From the NCBI RefSeq assembly GCF_043641665.1, contig NC_092183.1, forward strand, positions 1,139,501-1,203,500: DNA of 64,000 bases, read 5' to 3'. Every line of letters starts with the position of its first letter. Position 1 is the stretch's first letter. Origin of the DNA: Enoplosus armatus (lineage: Eukaryota > Chordata > Actinopteri > Centrarchiformes > Enoplosidae). The notes beneath the pieces are model-generated. The model was not told the origin of the DNA, ran no database searches, and worked only from the letters and a program-made list of their open reading frames with translations. This document shows positions 36,201-49,698 of the stretch, piece by piece. A program made the translations under genes and the position numbers.

Positions 36201-39200
36201 AGAGATTACATTTCGGCCAAAGCGTCTCTTCTGCGCTCTACACGGACTGTTCACCTGCACGCTGCCAGAGCCCGCTCAAATGTGATTGGTCAATACCACT
36301 CGGACTACAAACGGAAACCAGACGGCTTCCGATTATTTTATAGAAATAATAATGTTTAGGATCAGGATCAGCGGACGAGGTTGGTAACCCGGAGAATTCA
36401 CCACAGACAGGAACCACACAGCACTCTCGACACAGTCTGGTAGAACACACTGATTTAGGAAGCTGAATTTTACAACACAGATGCGAACTGCTACAAACGA
36501 GTGCAGCTTAATTAGGACATAAAGGACAAATCTGGTGACATTCTGTATTTTTCTTACAGTCAACAAGTTCAGTGAGTCCAACAGACAGTACATGTTCCTG
36601 TTTGGAGGATCAAACCTGATGAGGACTACAGTGAGCAGCTGTTTTAGGAAGTTACTGAACAGAAAGAAAGGATGGAAAATAATTAGAATATACCTCTGAA
36701 CTTGGTGAAGACGCTCTTCTCCACCACGTCCTCTCCCTGTCTCTTCTTCATGCTCTTGTGGAACTCCGACACCATGACTGTCTGGAAGATCAGGATCTTC
36801 ACACTGCGGACAAACTTTGGGCGTTTCTTTCTCACAAAGTCCACCACCGCTTCCACCAAGGCGTCCGCCACCGCCGATGGCTTGACCCGTCCCTGACCTA
36901 AAAGGCAGACAAGGACTGGTGATGATGATGATGATGATGATGATGATGTGAGGATGGACAAGAGGATCGGCATGAAGAGACAGCACAGTCTGTGAAACCT
37001 GATTGTGTACACTACAGACTAACAGTCCGAAGTCCTTGTGGCGCCCCCTACAGGCTGCAGTGTTCATTACAGCCACGATAAGAACAAACCACTGACGATT
37101 TAGCGTCTGTCCCAGTCTGTCCCAGTCTGTCCCAGACTATTAGTCTTTGCTAGTCAAGTGGAGGGTTTTAATATTTGATATTTGACGTGACACAAACTTC
37201 TGCAGGTTTCTGACAGACAGAACCTCCTGTCTACTGTACCTGAGGCGTCCTCCTGTCTGTCTGTTCTACTGCAGCGAGACGAGTGAATAACACCACAGAA
37301 CTCTACGTCTGACTGTAAATCCAACAACACGGCTGCACAGCCAACCAGTGCAATGATAGGAATGACCAAACAAACCAGAGCAAAAAGGAAACGTTTTTCT
37401 CTTCAGGAGAAGAGTTTAAAACACAGTAAAAATGAAACATGTCAGATTGAAATGCTAACAGTGACGCGTATATAGCCTTTGTTTGCACAGACCTGTTCCC
37501 AGGGCCGGGAGGGAGACCGAGCTGAACTTGTGGTCCTCGCAGAACTTCAGCACTGACTGAACCGTGTCCTTGATCTTTGCAGGATCGTTCTGGCCGACAA
37601 TGTGGAGGATGTTTCTGCTGGGCAGCTGCCCGGCCGACGTCAGGATCATCGGACGAGGTTGGTAACCCGGAGCACTCACTGCAGACAGGAACCACACAGC
37701 ACTCACGACACAGTCTGGTAGAACACACTGATTTAGGAAGCTGAATTTTACAACGCAGATACGAACTGCTGAAGAGAGAAAGAAATGTGTTCTGCGACAG
37801 CGTTTGAAATATCGGTTAAAGACGCAAACAGTCAGATTTCAAAGGTGCAATCACAAAGTACAGAAGCAGCAGTGAGGCCAGTGGAACAGACCGTCTCCAG
37901 GAAAGCTCGCAGCTCTGTGAGGCTGCACTTAGACACAGCGTAGCTTTAAGCTAAATGCTAACATGCTGATGTTTAACAAGTATAACGTTGTTCACACTTT
38001 TAGTTAAGCATGTTAGCATGCTAACATTTGCTAGTCAGCACTAAACAAAAAGTACTGCTGAGGCTGATAATCTGCACTAATGGTGGACACCTCATGGTGG
38101 CGCTGCAGCCAAAGTCAAACGATCAGTAGAGTTCATCCTCAGTTTTGTGCCAGTCCATCAGGTAGGTGTTGAGATATTCACAGGATCGCGTTCCAAAATC
38201 TGTGCAGCCGAGGTGGCGATATCCAACCTCCAAAAACATCCTACATTTCCCACAATGCAACCAATGGCATCTTTTGGCAGCACGGGTCTTCAGGCTGGTC
38301 CCGTAGTTAAAGTGGACAAATTCTCTCTGACTCATAAGAAATTCACTTCAATTCTTCCCCTCTCTCAATAACTAAATGTACCTTTGAGCAAGACATTGAA
38401 GCCTCAGCTGCAAACAGTGTGTGGATAAATGAGGGTTACCGATCTGTGAGCACTCCAGCTCCACCGTTAATCCAGCGCCGTCTAAGATCGCCTTGGACAC
38501 TCCTGAGATACCATAAAAACACAAATTCATTATTTTAAAATACAGACAGCTGAAAAAAAGTGGTTCTCAGTGGGAGGACAGATAACCCGAACAAATTAAA
38601 TAATATAATAATAATAAATCTCTGCGTTGTTTCAGCCCATTAACTCCAAATCCTGTTCGCTTTATGTTCTCGCTAATGATTCTCCAACAGACTTTACACA
38701 TCATGTGTTCCTGTGTTTTGTTTTGTGCTCATCTCTGAGTGATAATTACAGTTTGAAAGTGAGACTGTAACTTGCCTTCACTTTCCACAGTTATTCTGTT
38801 TATCTGAGTAAAACCTTTCTCTGCTCACCAGGAGCGTGAGTCATGAAGTCATGAAGTCAGCAAGCTCACTAATGTCAGTTACAGCTGCCTATGCTAATGT
38901 TAGCTGCTATAAGCTACTGGTCCAGAACAAGTTCACTTGAGTGTATTGAATTCAGCAACGGTGCATTTTATTGCTTATAAATTTAACTTTAAATTGTGTT
39001 TTTTTCAACTCACAAAAGTTACATGAAAATGTATGATAATTTGGTAACACGCTAATGGTGTAAATCATTCATCCTAAGCAAATATTATAATTACATAATT
39101 TTTCATATAAAAAATATCTAAAAAACATAGAATAAATGAAGAAATATTCAAAATGACCATAATTTGCAGACCTCGTGGTACATTCAAAAGTCCTCACTAC

Positions 39201-42200
39201 ATTATTATAATCATCATATCGTTGATACACAGAAAGCGAACATGTTTCCAGTTTCAGTCAGTTTTCATTGAAATGAACTGAAACTGACGGCTGCATCATT
39301 TAGAAAAAGTTAACATTTTAAGAAATGAGATGAATTCAACGTTATACAAGGTTTGTTAACGAAACTACTTTATTGTGAAATTCACCCCAAACAGACAAAC
39401 AGAGGGGCAGCGCTGCCAGGACGGAGAGTCACCTGATTTAAGGGTAAAGTCCTGATTGGAGGAGTTGATGATGACATCACTGGCCTCCCGGGTGATGTCT
39501 CCAGACGACACCTCGAGGGTGAGCTGACCCAACTGCATCCGGTACACACCGAGGGAGGGGGAGGATACCTGACTGAAGAAGGCTGACACACACACACACA
39601 GAGTTCATGTTTAAAGACGGACTGTGACCATAAATGTGACCAGAACGAGTCAAACGCTGAGCTGTGAGAACTGTGTGCCACGAAGAGTCTGCAGAAGGTT
39701 TTCAGCTGAACTCATCGGTTAAAGGTGAACAAGAGGAGTCAATAATCTGTCAAACACCTGCAGATGTTCTGCCTCTAAAACATTCACTACATGTGACTCT
39801 TCACAGTCTCATTTCACAGGTGTTTCATGTTCTCTCTGGTGTTGTTCAGGAAATCCACAGGTGTTTCAGTGACAGGTGTTCTTACCTGAGGACTCTTGTG
39901 ATTGTGCAGCTGGGGACTTTTGAACTTCCTGTGCTTCATGTTGGATGTTTCTCTGACCAGTCTGACCTTTGAACTCCCTGGAGAAACACTGACACACAAG
40001 ATGTTGGCATATGATGTTAACATGTCACTCCACCTCAACTCAGATCGGCAGTGAAAGCAGCAGAATCAACGGCCAGTATTTGTATGTACAGCACACACTT
40101 TGTCTTTCAATGCTTAACAAGCTGAGCTTCGCCTTGTCAGATAAGTAAGACTGGTGTTCTGGTTTGGAAGTCACAGTTGTCAGAACACGATAAGCAGCTG
40201 CCTTCAACAAAATGAAAACTCACATCCACAGTTTGGGTGTCACTCGGCTGAACGACGATGGCCACCTCTCTCAGATAGCGAGGAGCTCTGTATGAGTGGA
40301 TCTCCTTCAGCAGGACTCTGCAGACCACCGTCCTGGGGAAGCCCAGGTTTCCCGTACCGATGACCGGGAAGGACAGTGACGTCATCTGGCGCTTCTCAGC
40401 CTCATCCAGACAATATTTGATGATTGATGTTAAATCCTGAGACATAAAGAAGACACTTCGAGACCACGTAAGACTGCCGTACCCTCATACATGGATAAAA
40501 AGACTTCTGAGTGAAGGCTGTTGGTTAGATCTCCCCTGATCGACCCATCACATCCTCTGGAACAGCGTCATTTACAGTACATTTACTGACGTCCTGTACA
40601 TGTAGGGACGTGCACTTTATATTTCTACTCCACCACAATTCAGTTGTTTTTACTCCTACAGCTCTAGTTACTAGTTACTTTAAAGATTCATATTTCACAA
40701 ACTAAACATATGACGAGTGAATAAGATATGATGCACTATTATAGATTAAACTACACAACAGTATATCACATGTTCCTAATAATACTGTTAATAAGACGTT
40801 TTCAATGCAGGACTTCTACTTGTAATGGAGTATTTTTAAAATGCAGTATTGCTATGTAAGTAAATGATCTAAATACTTCCTCCATCACGTGCTCTGGAGG
40901 ACTACATGTTTTCTAATGTAGGTGTAGTTACTAATGCTGCCACTAGGTGTTCCTAAAGAGTCGCTTCACTTCTTCCAAGTCTCTGATGGACGTGAAGAAC
41001 TCTCCTGTTGAATCATCAGAACAAAAGATGAACAACTGTGTGTCTTTGATTAAAAAACGGACACAAGAAGCCTGCGGACATAAAAAGTGAAGAGCTGCAA
41101 ATCCTGAAGGACGTCACAGATACAAAGTTGAAATAATCCAGAACAGTCTGGTCACATTGTGCAGGAGACTCCGGTGTTTCTGTTACAGAACACTGAGGAG
41201 ATCATTAAGACAAAACTTGGTGAAGTGAAGTGAAGTGAAGTTGGACGTGTTGTGAAGGAACATGCTAAACACACGCATGGACAGTGGAGAGGATCATACT
41301 GCGTGAGTGTTGAGTGACATCACTTCCTGTCTAGCCTCTGTTCCACCAGCTTCTATAACCCAATCTCTCATTCAGCATTTCTTTTCTCGGTCTTTCTGAA
41401 AACATGAAGCGTGTTCCAGGAGCTCTAGAAGTTGAAACCTTCAACTTTAAGTTAAACAACAATTACTTTCCCATCAAAACGTACTGGAGCGGCAGCGGGG
41501 GTACTGGTCATTGTGGGACTTCACTATTGCTCTCTATCAATGTCATTTTCCCAACGTTGTGGTTGTAATCTCTGCTGTTACAGACATGACTGAACTAACC
41601 GCGACCCCTCGACTCTTCTTTAAAGGCCTACAAACTGAGTTATTGAATAAACAACGACATTAGATCATTTTCAAACAAACTACCATCCTTGTCTTAACTT
41701 CAGAAGTGAGCAACACAACATACTGTTGAGAAAGGCTGGATTTTTAGTTATTATTGTTACAAATGTCAATGGGATTTTGAATGAGCTTTCTTACTTATGA
41801 AACAGAACCTGGAAGTTCCAGTTTCTTTATTAGACTACAGCTGCAGTCCTGCTTCAGGTTTGTCCCGCCACAGCACTACACAGTTTCTCTGTTATCCCGT
41901 TGCCAAAAACAAAATGTCACATCATCTTTGAATAGAAGCACTCACCCCCTCAGCCTGGCCGGCTCCCTTGTCCCAAAGAGGGCAAACAGCATGAAAGACC
42001 TTCCCACACTTGAGGTTGAAGCCGTCGGTGACGACGACGTCGGCGTGCTGCAGTGTTGCCACCCCGGCTTCAGTCCGAACAGCTGACTGCAGGCGGGGCC
42101 CCGCCGCCTTCAGGATCGCTTTGGAAACAGCCCCCTGGTTCAGGTTCATGTTCTCTGAGATGGTGTTGACGATGACGCCAGTCTGTGGACCAAAATGGCA

Positions 42201-45200
42201 GCATCGTACACAAGATTAGACTACAACTGAAAGGATCAGTCACTTCACTGAATTCTTGTCAGTAAAAAATATGCTATAAAATGCTGATTCCAGGAGTTTG
42301 TTACGCCGTCGACCAAAGAGACACAGATCCATTAAAAGTCTGTGCGGGAAGAAACAAACTACAGGACGACAGATTGTTCATGTCTAATACGGCCGGCTTG
42401 TTATTTTGCTCACGTTACCTCGTATGTAAGAACCTTACAAATAAAGTCACAAACGACACCTGCCCTAACTTACAGTGAGACGAGCAAAGATCCAACCACG
42501 TTTGGATCATGTGGTGCCTTCATACTACTAATGACATAGTAGACGTAAAAATCACTGGACTTTTCAGTGCAGTGTAGATGGATACTGTTGTTCAACAGCA
42601 ATAAAGGAGCCTCTCACGTGGGAAACAATCGGTGGTGCAACAACCCCCAAACCGACAAAAAATGGAAAAGTAATCCTTTGATATTTTTATTTTACTCACT
42701 GTTTTTGGCCTTTTTCAAATTTGAAATTGTCAAAAGTATCACGTAGCATCATTTGCTATTAACACAAAATGATAAAATGCATCAGTGTCCTAGATATTTA
42801 TCAACTTGTCTTCACAATGACTGCTTCCCATCTCTAATAACATCACGTACTCACCAAGTCAAGTCTGACAGGTCAAGAAACCGTCAGTTCAGACACAACT
42901 TATTCCAAAATGAAAATGGAAGTGAGCAATAGAATTATCACTGACAGACCCACTTCCTGCTTCACCTTTGACCTGCTGTTGAAGGAGCGTTTATTAGCCA
43001 CATTACAGCTGAGCTCACTTTCAGTTTGACCTCCAAATAAAGTGGTTTAGATAATCAAAAGTAAAAACCTGTCGGTTTGTTTTTAACCTGTCTGATCGCG
43101 TTTCTTCGCCCTTCTGACGTCTTTTTAGTGACTTGAGTAATTACTTTGATGAGTACAATGTCATCATAACCAACGGAAATAATGGACTACAAAAATAAGA
43201 TAGAAGTTAACTGTACAGTCAAGTCAGTTTTATTTATATAGCCTGATATCACAAATCACAATTTGCCTCAAGGGGCTTTACAATCTGTACAGAGTATGAC
43301 ACCCTCTGTCCTTAGACCCTCCATTCAAATCTATTTTTACATAAACCACCACACTTTCATGTCAGAATCATGCATCAACAGTTAAAATGTTTTTCAAATG
43401 ATGCTTTTAAAAGACTTGACAGGGTCAGTACTCACAGTCTGGTCCTGAATGTCTCCCTTGCAGAGAACAATCTTCAGCCCCTCAGCTGTGGTCTGCTCCA
43501 TCCTCTGTGGCCTACAGGCAATCGAAGAACCAAAGAACCAAAGAACCAAAGAATCAAAGACGTACTTCGTCCAAAGTATGTTTTTGTTACTCAAAAAGAC
43601 AAACATTTGGGAAAAGGAAGGCCACGATTTCTTTCAATACTTTTGCCCTCCCTTGCATGACTTCTGAGTCCTAGTATGTGGCTCTCTCTATTCCTTTTGG
43701 TGTTTTTCGTTTCAAGTATTTGCATTTGGGTGTTTTAATTATCTTGGACTCCAATAATGTGGTCTTAAATACTTTACTGAGCAGTAAAAACAAAATTAAG
43801 AAGACGGAAGAAGACACGAACAACAGAGAGGAAACATAATAAAAATAAGAAGAAGAAGCTTCGCTTACCCTCCATGCCCTCCAGGCCGGGTGTCTTCCCT
43901 GGTGCTCTGACCTCCCCAAGATCCAGCTCCTGATCCCCAAGCCCCTCCTTCTTGTCCACCTCCTCGTCCTCCTCTTTCCGACTGACTCTGACGCCCACCT
44001 CGACCCCGCTGATATCTAGGAATGGCAATGTGAGTCGGTCAAACACCTCGGTCCTGAGTAAAACATTCCTATTGGATGGGTTGGTGACTAGCTAACAAGG
44101 CTTGTCGGCTAACAAGATACAGTGCAACATGTAATCAGACAGCTCTGAACATATTTCTTCTCTTTTGATGGAGCTTAACCTATCTTTGTTTGACATTTTG
44201 TGATTTAATCCGTTTTGGTAAAGCCGCCACTAGCAACCGGCTAGTTTAGCTTAGCACAAAGACTTGAAACAGGCAGAAACAGCTAGTCTGGCTCTGTTCA
44301 AAGGCAACAAAATTCACTTACCAGCACCTCTAAAGCTCACTAATTAAAATGTTACATTTTGTTTAATCCATACAAAAATCTTAGTGTAAAAACATATATA
44401 AGAGTTTTTGCTGGTTGCCTGCCAACTACGCCAAGAGTTAGTCTGGCATAAAACCCCTGAAAACAGACAATTGATGTTTTTACATTTGGATTTTGTTACC
44501 TGGCTCGCTGTTTCCCCCTGTTTCCAGTCTATATGCTAAGCTAAGCTAACTGGCTGCTGGCTTTAGCGTCATATTTATCATTCAGGTATGAGACTGGTAC
44601 CAATCTCCTCATCTTATTCACAGCGAAAAAGCAAACAACCGCATTTCACAGAATGTTGATCTGTTTCATTAAATATGATCTCCAAATCCTTGTAGTGTGT
44701 TCTAATCAACAGAAATAAAAATGTTTCTTCAATTTACCCTGAAGCCCCAGTGCCTGTTCCTCCTGCCTGCTGTGGTACTGTCATAGTAGGTCCAAGGTCA
44801 AGGAACTGTCTGTTGACGGCTGTGGCCAGGACTCTCACTGTGTTATCATTATTGTCCACCAGGTGAATCTCAGTCAGCGATCTCTGACCTCCTGGACTGT
44901 CGCAATACTCCCGCACTGCCTGCGCTATGGTGTCAGCACAGAGGTCAACAGGAAAACCAAAGACACCTGAGCTGATCGCTGGCAGCGCAATGGTGGAGCA
45001 GTTGACCTTCTCTGCTTGTGTCAGACTCTCTTTAACTGCAAGCTTCAGGCGCGACACTGACGTCTTCCTGTCATACTCAGAGAACCGTGGACCGACCGCA
45101 TGTACCACGTACTTGCAAGGCAGGTTACACCCACCTGTTACGATGGCGTTACCTGGACGTAGTTTTCCATTTGCGGAAATGTAGTCGTTGCTGATTTTCT

Positions 45201-48200
45201 GCAGCTCTGGTCCTGCAGCTTTGAGCATCGCCAAAGCCAGGCCGCCAATGTGCTGTAATTCCTCATTAGCTGCATTGACCACTGCGTCAACTCCAAAGCT
45301 ACAGATGTCTGCCTTGCTTACCGAAACCAGAACTCCACTGGTGGTCTGCACTTTGCAATAACGAAGGCCATTTTCTTCCTCGTAGTTCTCTTCCTTCTCT
45401 TCCTCTTGGTTCTCTGGACGAAGCAACACCACACAGCCGAAGTCTGTCATAATTGTAGACAGGGACAGGCTCCCTTGAGACTGGAAGAACTTCTTAGCTC
45501 CAGGCTTGTCCACGGTGAAGTTGTCAGTGAAGAGAGCACTAGTCAGTTCCTGAAAGTAGAATTTGGCTTTCTGGACGTGAAGACGAGCCCCAGTGATGAT
45601 GATTTTTGGTCTTTCTTCATCAAAATGGACTGTAACATCATTAGCTTTGGCAATACTGGACACATCTTGTGATTTTTGCTTGTCAATGAACTTAACAACA
45701 GCGCAGGATTCTACTCTAATGGTTTCTTGTACTTTTGAGTAGTTCACAATAAATTCCTTCAGACTGCTGCTGACCTCTTTCACTGGATTCTGGAAGCCGG
45801 CCACTGTTATTTTGACTCTGTTCTCTGAGTGGATCTGAATGGCCACTGTTTTCTTCTTTATGGAGTTGTAGGTGTCCAACAGCTGTTGATTCAGGCCCAC
45901 CCAGTTGGGAAGTTTCAGAACTTCCTGGTCTTCCACATCCAGAGTCTGCAGGGCAAAAGCCGTCTTCATCTTCCTCTCTGCGTCAGGAAGGACGCTGTCA
46001 GAACTCCCCAACAGGAAAACCCCTCTGCTCTCAATGCTGTAGATAGCACTGATGCCTTGGGATGTGAACAAGTCCTGTGACATCTCCATGGGATCTACTG
46101 TCTTGAGAAAGTTTAAAAGACATGGAGGGACATCCATCTGTTTTCTACTCATACCCATATTCCTCTCCAAGATCCATGCCTTAGTCTGGTAAACCTCTGC
46201 AGGGAGTCCTGTAATGGTTAACTTCTGGGCGCCTCTATCGTAGGAGAGGTTCATGTCAGGGGAAATGTCCAGTGAAGCTTTCTGCAACCCTTCCTGATTC
46301 AGGATGTAGAACATTGGAGGGGACAAATCCATTCCCTCAGAAACACCATCCATCTGCCGTTTAATCTGACTCATGGCTTTAAGAACAATGTTCTCCACAG
46401 GAGCCCTGATATGTTTGATATTGTCAGCTCGGCCAGCCACGGTCAAAATCCCCCTGGATGCATCCAGAACCAGCGCGGCGTCTTCCCTGACAATCGAACG
46501 GACATCTTTCTCTGCAGCTTTCCATGCAGGTGTATTCACTGGACATTCAAATGCCGTGTACTGAGACATTTGCTGACGGAAGGCCTCTTGAGCGGTACTC
46601 ATCCACATATCTACATGTTTTGCAGTCAGACCGCTCTGCCTCAAAAAACTTTGGAGGGGGCTGAGTTTCACCTCAGGGTTATCCAGGTCCACACTGCAGA
46701 AGTACGGAACCATCTGATCATTGATGCTTTTTAACTGTTTCTTCATCAGGAGGAATTTCCAGACAACGGGGTGAACCTTCTCTGTGAAGGGCTCTGGCAT
46801 CTTCCATGTTGGTCGTTCTTTGCCGTACAAGGCGGTGCCCAGAGACTTGTAGTACGGATACACCTTGACAGTAATGGAACGCATCACATGGTCTTCTTTT
46901 GTGCAAATGCTCTCCACAACTGCAGCAATAAAGGGAATAAAAAAGAAAGCTCTGGTAAGTGGTTGTTCTATTTGTAGCAAGGCATTTAAATAATACTGAA
47001 TTTCTTTCCAGGTACTAAGACACACTTTGTGGCCAAAAGTATGTGGACGTCCTTGTTCTTACATTTCATTTTGGTCTGGGGCTGATTAGTTCCAATGAAG
47101 TTCAATCTTAATGCTACAGCGTACAATGATATTTTAGATGACAGTGTTCTTCCAACTTTGTGTTTGTCCCTTTCCTGTTTCAACATGACAATGTTCTGCA
47201 CAGAGCCCTGACCTCAACCACATCCAGCACCTTTGGGATGAACTGGAACACCAACTGTGAGCAGAACTTATCACCCGACATCAATGGCCTAATACTGGCT
47301 GAATGAGAGCAGATCCTGTAGCCAGGTATCAAAATCTGGTGGAAAGTCTGAAACCAACAGAGTGGGGGCTGTTATAGCCACAGATGGATTTGGAATTACA
47401 TGTTACACCATCAAATGTGGGTGAAATGTTCAGGTGTCTGCATACTTCATTCATTAGACTTCTAGACATTTGTTTTAAATTAGTTTTTAAGAAGAACACA
47501 CAGTTCAACAAATAGCAGTGGGTAAAATATCTGCAGTAAAACCTTTATGGTCGCTGAAAGTGACAATGGCAGCCTGTTCACTCGGGATCATGACGACCTG
47601 GTCTGGCAGAGCCCAGCTCTTCTCAAAATACAGCTCCAATATGTCTGGAAAGGAATCAGAAACACAGAATTTTTAAATACAACGACATAAATGCTGCAGA
47701 TTTAAATCTTTCCAAAATCTGGATTACTAGAACCAAAAGCTGCACGGAGGGTATAATGTGACGCTCCGTGACATTTTCTCTGCAGACCAACAACAAGGTG
47801 AAACAAACGTCAGCGGTAGAAAATGTGATAAGAAAGGTTCGGTTTCATGCAAACAACAACTGGAGTGGGTAAAAACAACAACAACGATGATTTACAAGAA
47901 AAACTAAAATCTCTGAAACCTTCAAGGAAAAAGATTTATCTAAAAATTCAGAACAAAGATTTCAAAATGCTGTTAATGTGAAATATGAAGAACAAAACAA
48001 GAAAACTTTGAACCAAAGAATGAAGTGAAACACCAACAAATATTCAACAAATCTCTCAAAAGACATAAAGCTGATACTTCTGAATAACCTGTTAGCAGCT
48101 CCAGGTTTAAAGTCGTGGTGGCCCCTGTTGAACCCACAGGAGTTCCTCTACATGCAGACGAGCTGGTGGTTTAACAGTGTGTGTACCTTTGACCACAGTC

Positions 48201-49641
48201 GGAGGAAGACTCTCCACTCGGACGCTCTTCGTTGCCTCCAGCGGCCGAGCGGTGAGTCCGTGTCTCTGCAGCTTCTGGCTGGACTGACCTGCAGCGAGGA
48301 ACTTCTCCGCATCTGCAAAATACTCCACGTTACTCCTGAAAGACTGAGACGGGCTCATCAGGGGACGGCAGAGAGCTTTACTCCAAAGGGACACCTGTTG
48401 TTAGGAATAAACGAGGCCTGTACCTACATCACTGCTGGTTCAGGGTCAGTTAATCAAATATTTTGGATTTGTTCTCTCTTCTCAAAGTGACTCATTTATT
48501 GTTCACAGACTTTTCTAATTCTGTGTGACGTTCATGGATCATGTGACCTTTCTAACATCATGGATTTGTTTCAAAAGCCAGAATTTATCAAGTGTTTAAC
48601 AGCTGAGAGTGAAAATCCTTAACTTTTACTCACAAACTCAAGAGCTTAGATTTCAGAGATCTCCTCTCTGGCATTGGTTTCACCTTCTGAAGTGATTGTA
48701 CATGATGAATACTATGATAGTATGTGTAATACATACATATGAGTTTTTACATTCCTCAGAGGTTCAAACAACACAAATAAAACTGCCACTGGTTCTGTTT
48801 TTTGTGTAGATGTGGTACTTCATTCTCCTTTTTATACGACTTCTCTGCAGCAGAATTTCCTTCCCGCTTTAGTTTATCTCGACGTTATTTCATCCCATTT
48901 ATAAATCTGTATATCATTAATATGTTTGGTGATCATTTCACATGTTCGGTGGTTTCGCCGGTTTTAAATATGGCTCAGACTGAACTATTCGGGACCTGGT
49001 CTTGGTGCGGTGAAAGACGTGGATCTGTCTCGTATTACTTCCTACCTGCGGGGCGGGTAAAGGTGATCACGGCTCTGTTGGTCTCCCAGATGATCTCCAG
49101 ACTGTAGCTGCTCTCGTCCAAACCGGAGACGTTCTCCACCAACATGGACAGCAGATCTTTGCACATGTTGTCCACAACATTGTCCAACACCACAGAGACG
49201 CTCTGAACGGACTCCGACTCTGAGAGGAGACAAATAAAGACAAATATTATTTGAGACTAATTAAAGGGAAAGTTCAGCGGCAGTTATTAGAGTTTAGAGT
49301 TTTAATAAACTCTTCTATTGAAACCCAATAAAGTTGTTTTCATTATTAATTCACTATTTAAAGAGCGACCTGCTGACAGCAGCTGACCTGTTGTAAACTG
49401 ACTAAATGACTCTCTAGATCACATTAGCTGAGTAATTAATAGGAATTATTTAACTGGGAGTGTACCAACTAAACACTGCCTTATGTGTAATAGTGCTAAA
49501 TTAATAATAACTTTATGTGTAAAGCACTTTAAACACAAACAAACAGAGCTAACTGCATCCGCTGATGAAGGCCATGAAATGTGGCTGAAAGTGGAACTTT
49601 TGTCAAACTGTCAGGAATTTACAGACACGTACAATAAAACC

Positions 49642-49698
<57 letters not shown>

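Noticed and set aside
36333..37076. 247-codon minus-strand frame over parp14 exon 17
   Set aside because: It is the wrong frame. Phase with neighbouring exons and macrodomain similarity select the frame reading [18 protein letters not shown].
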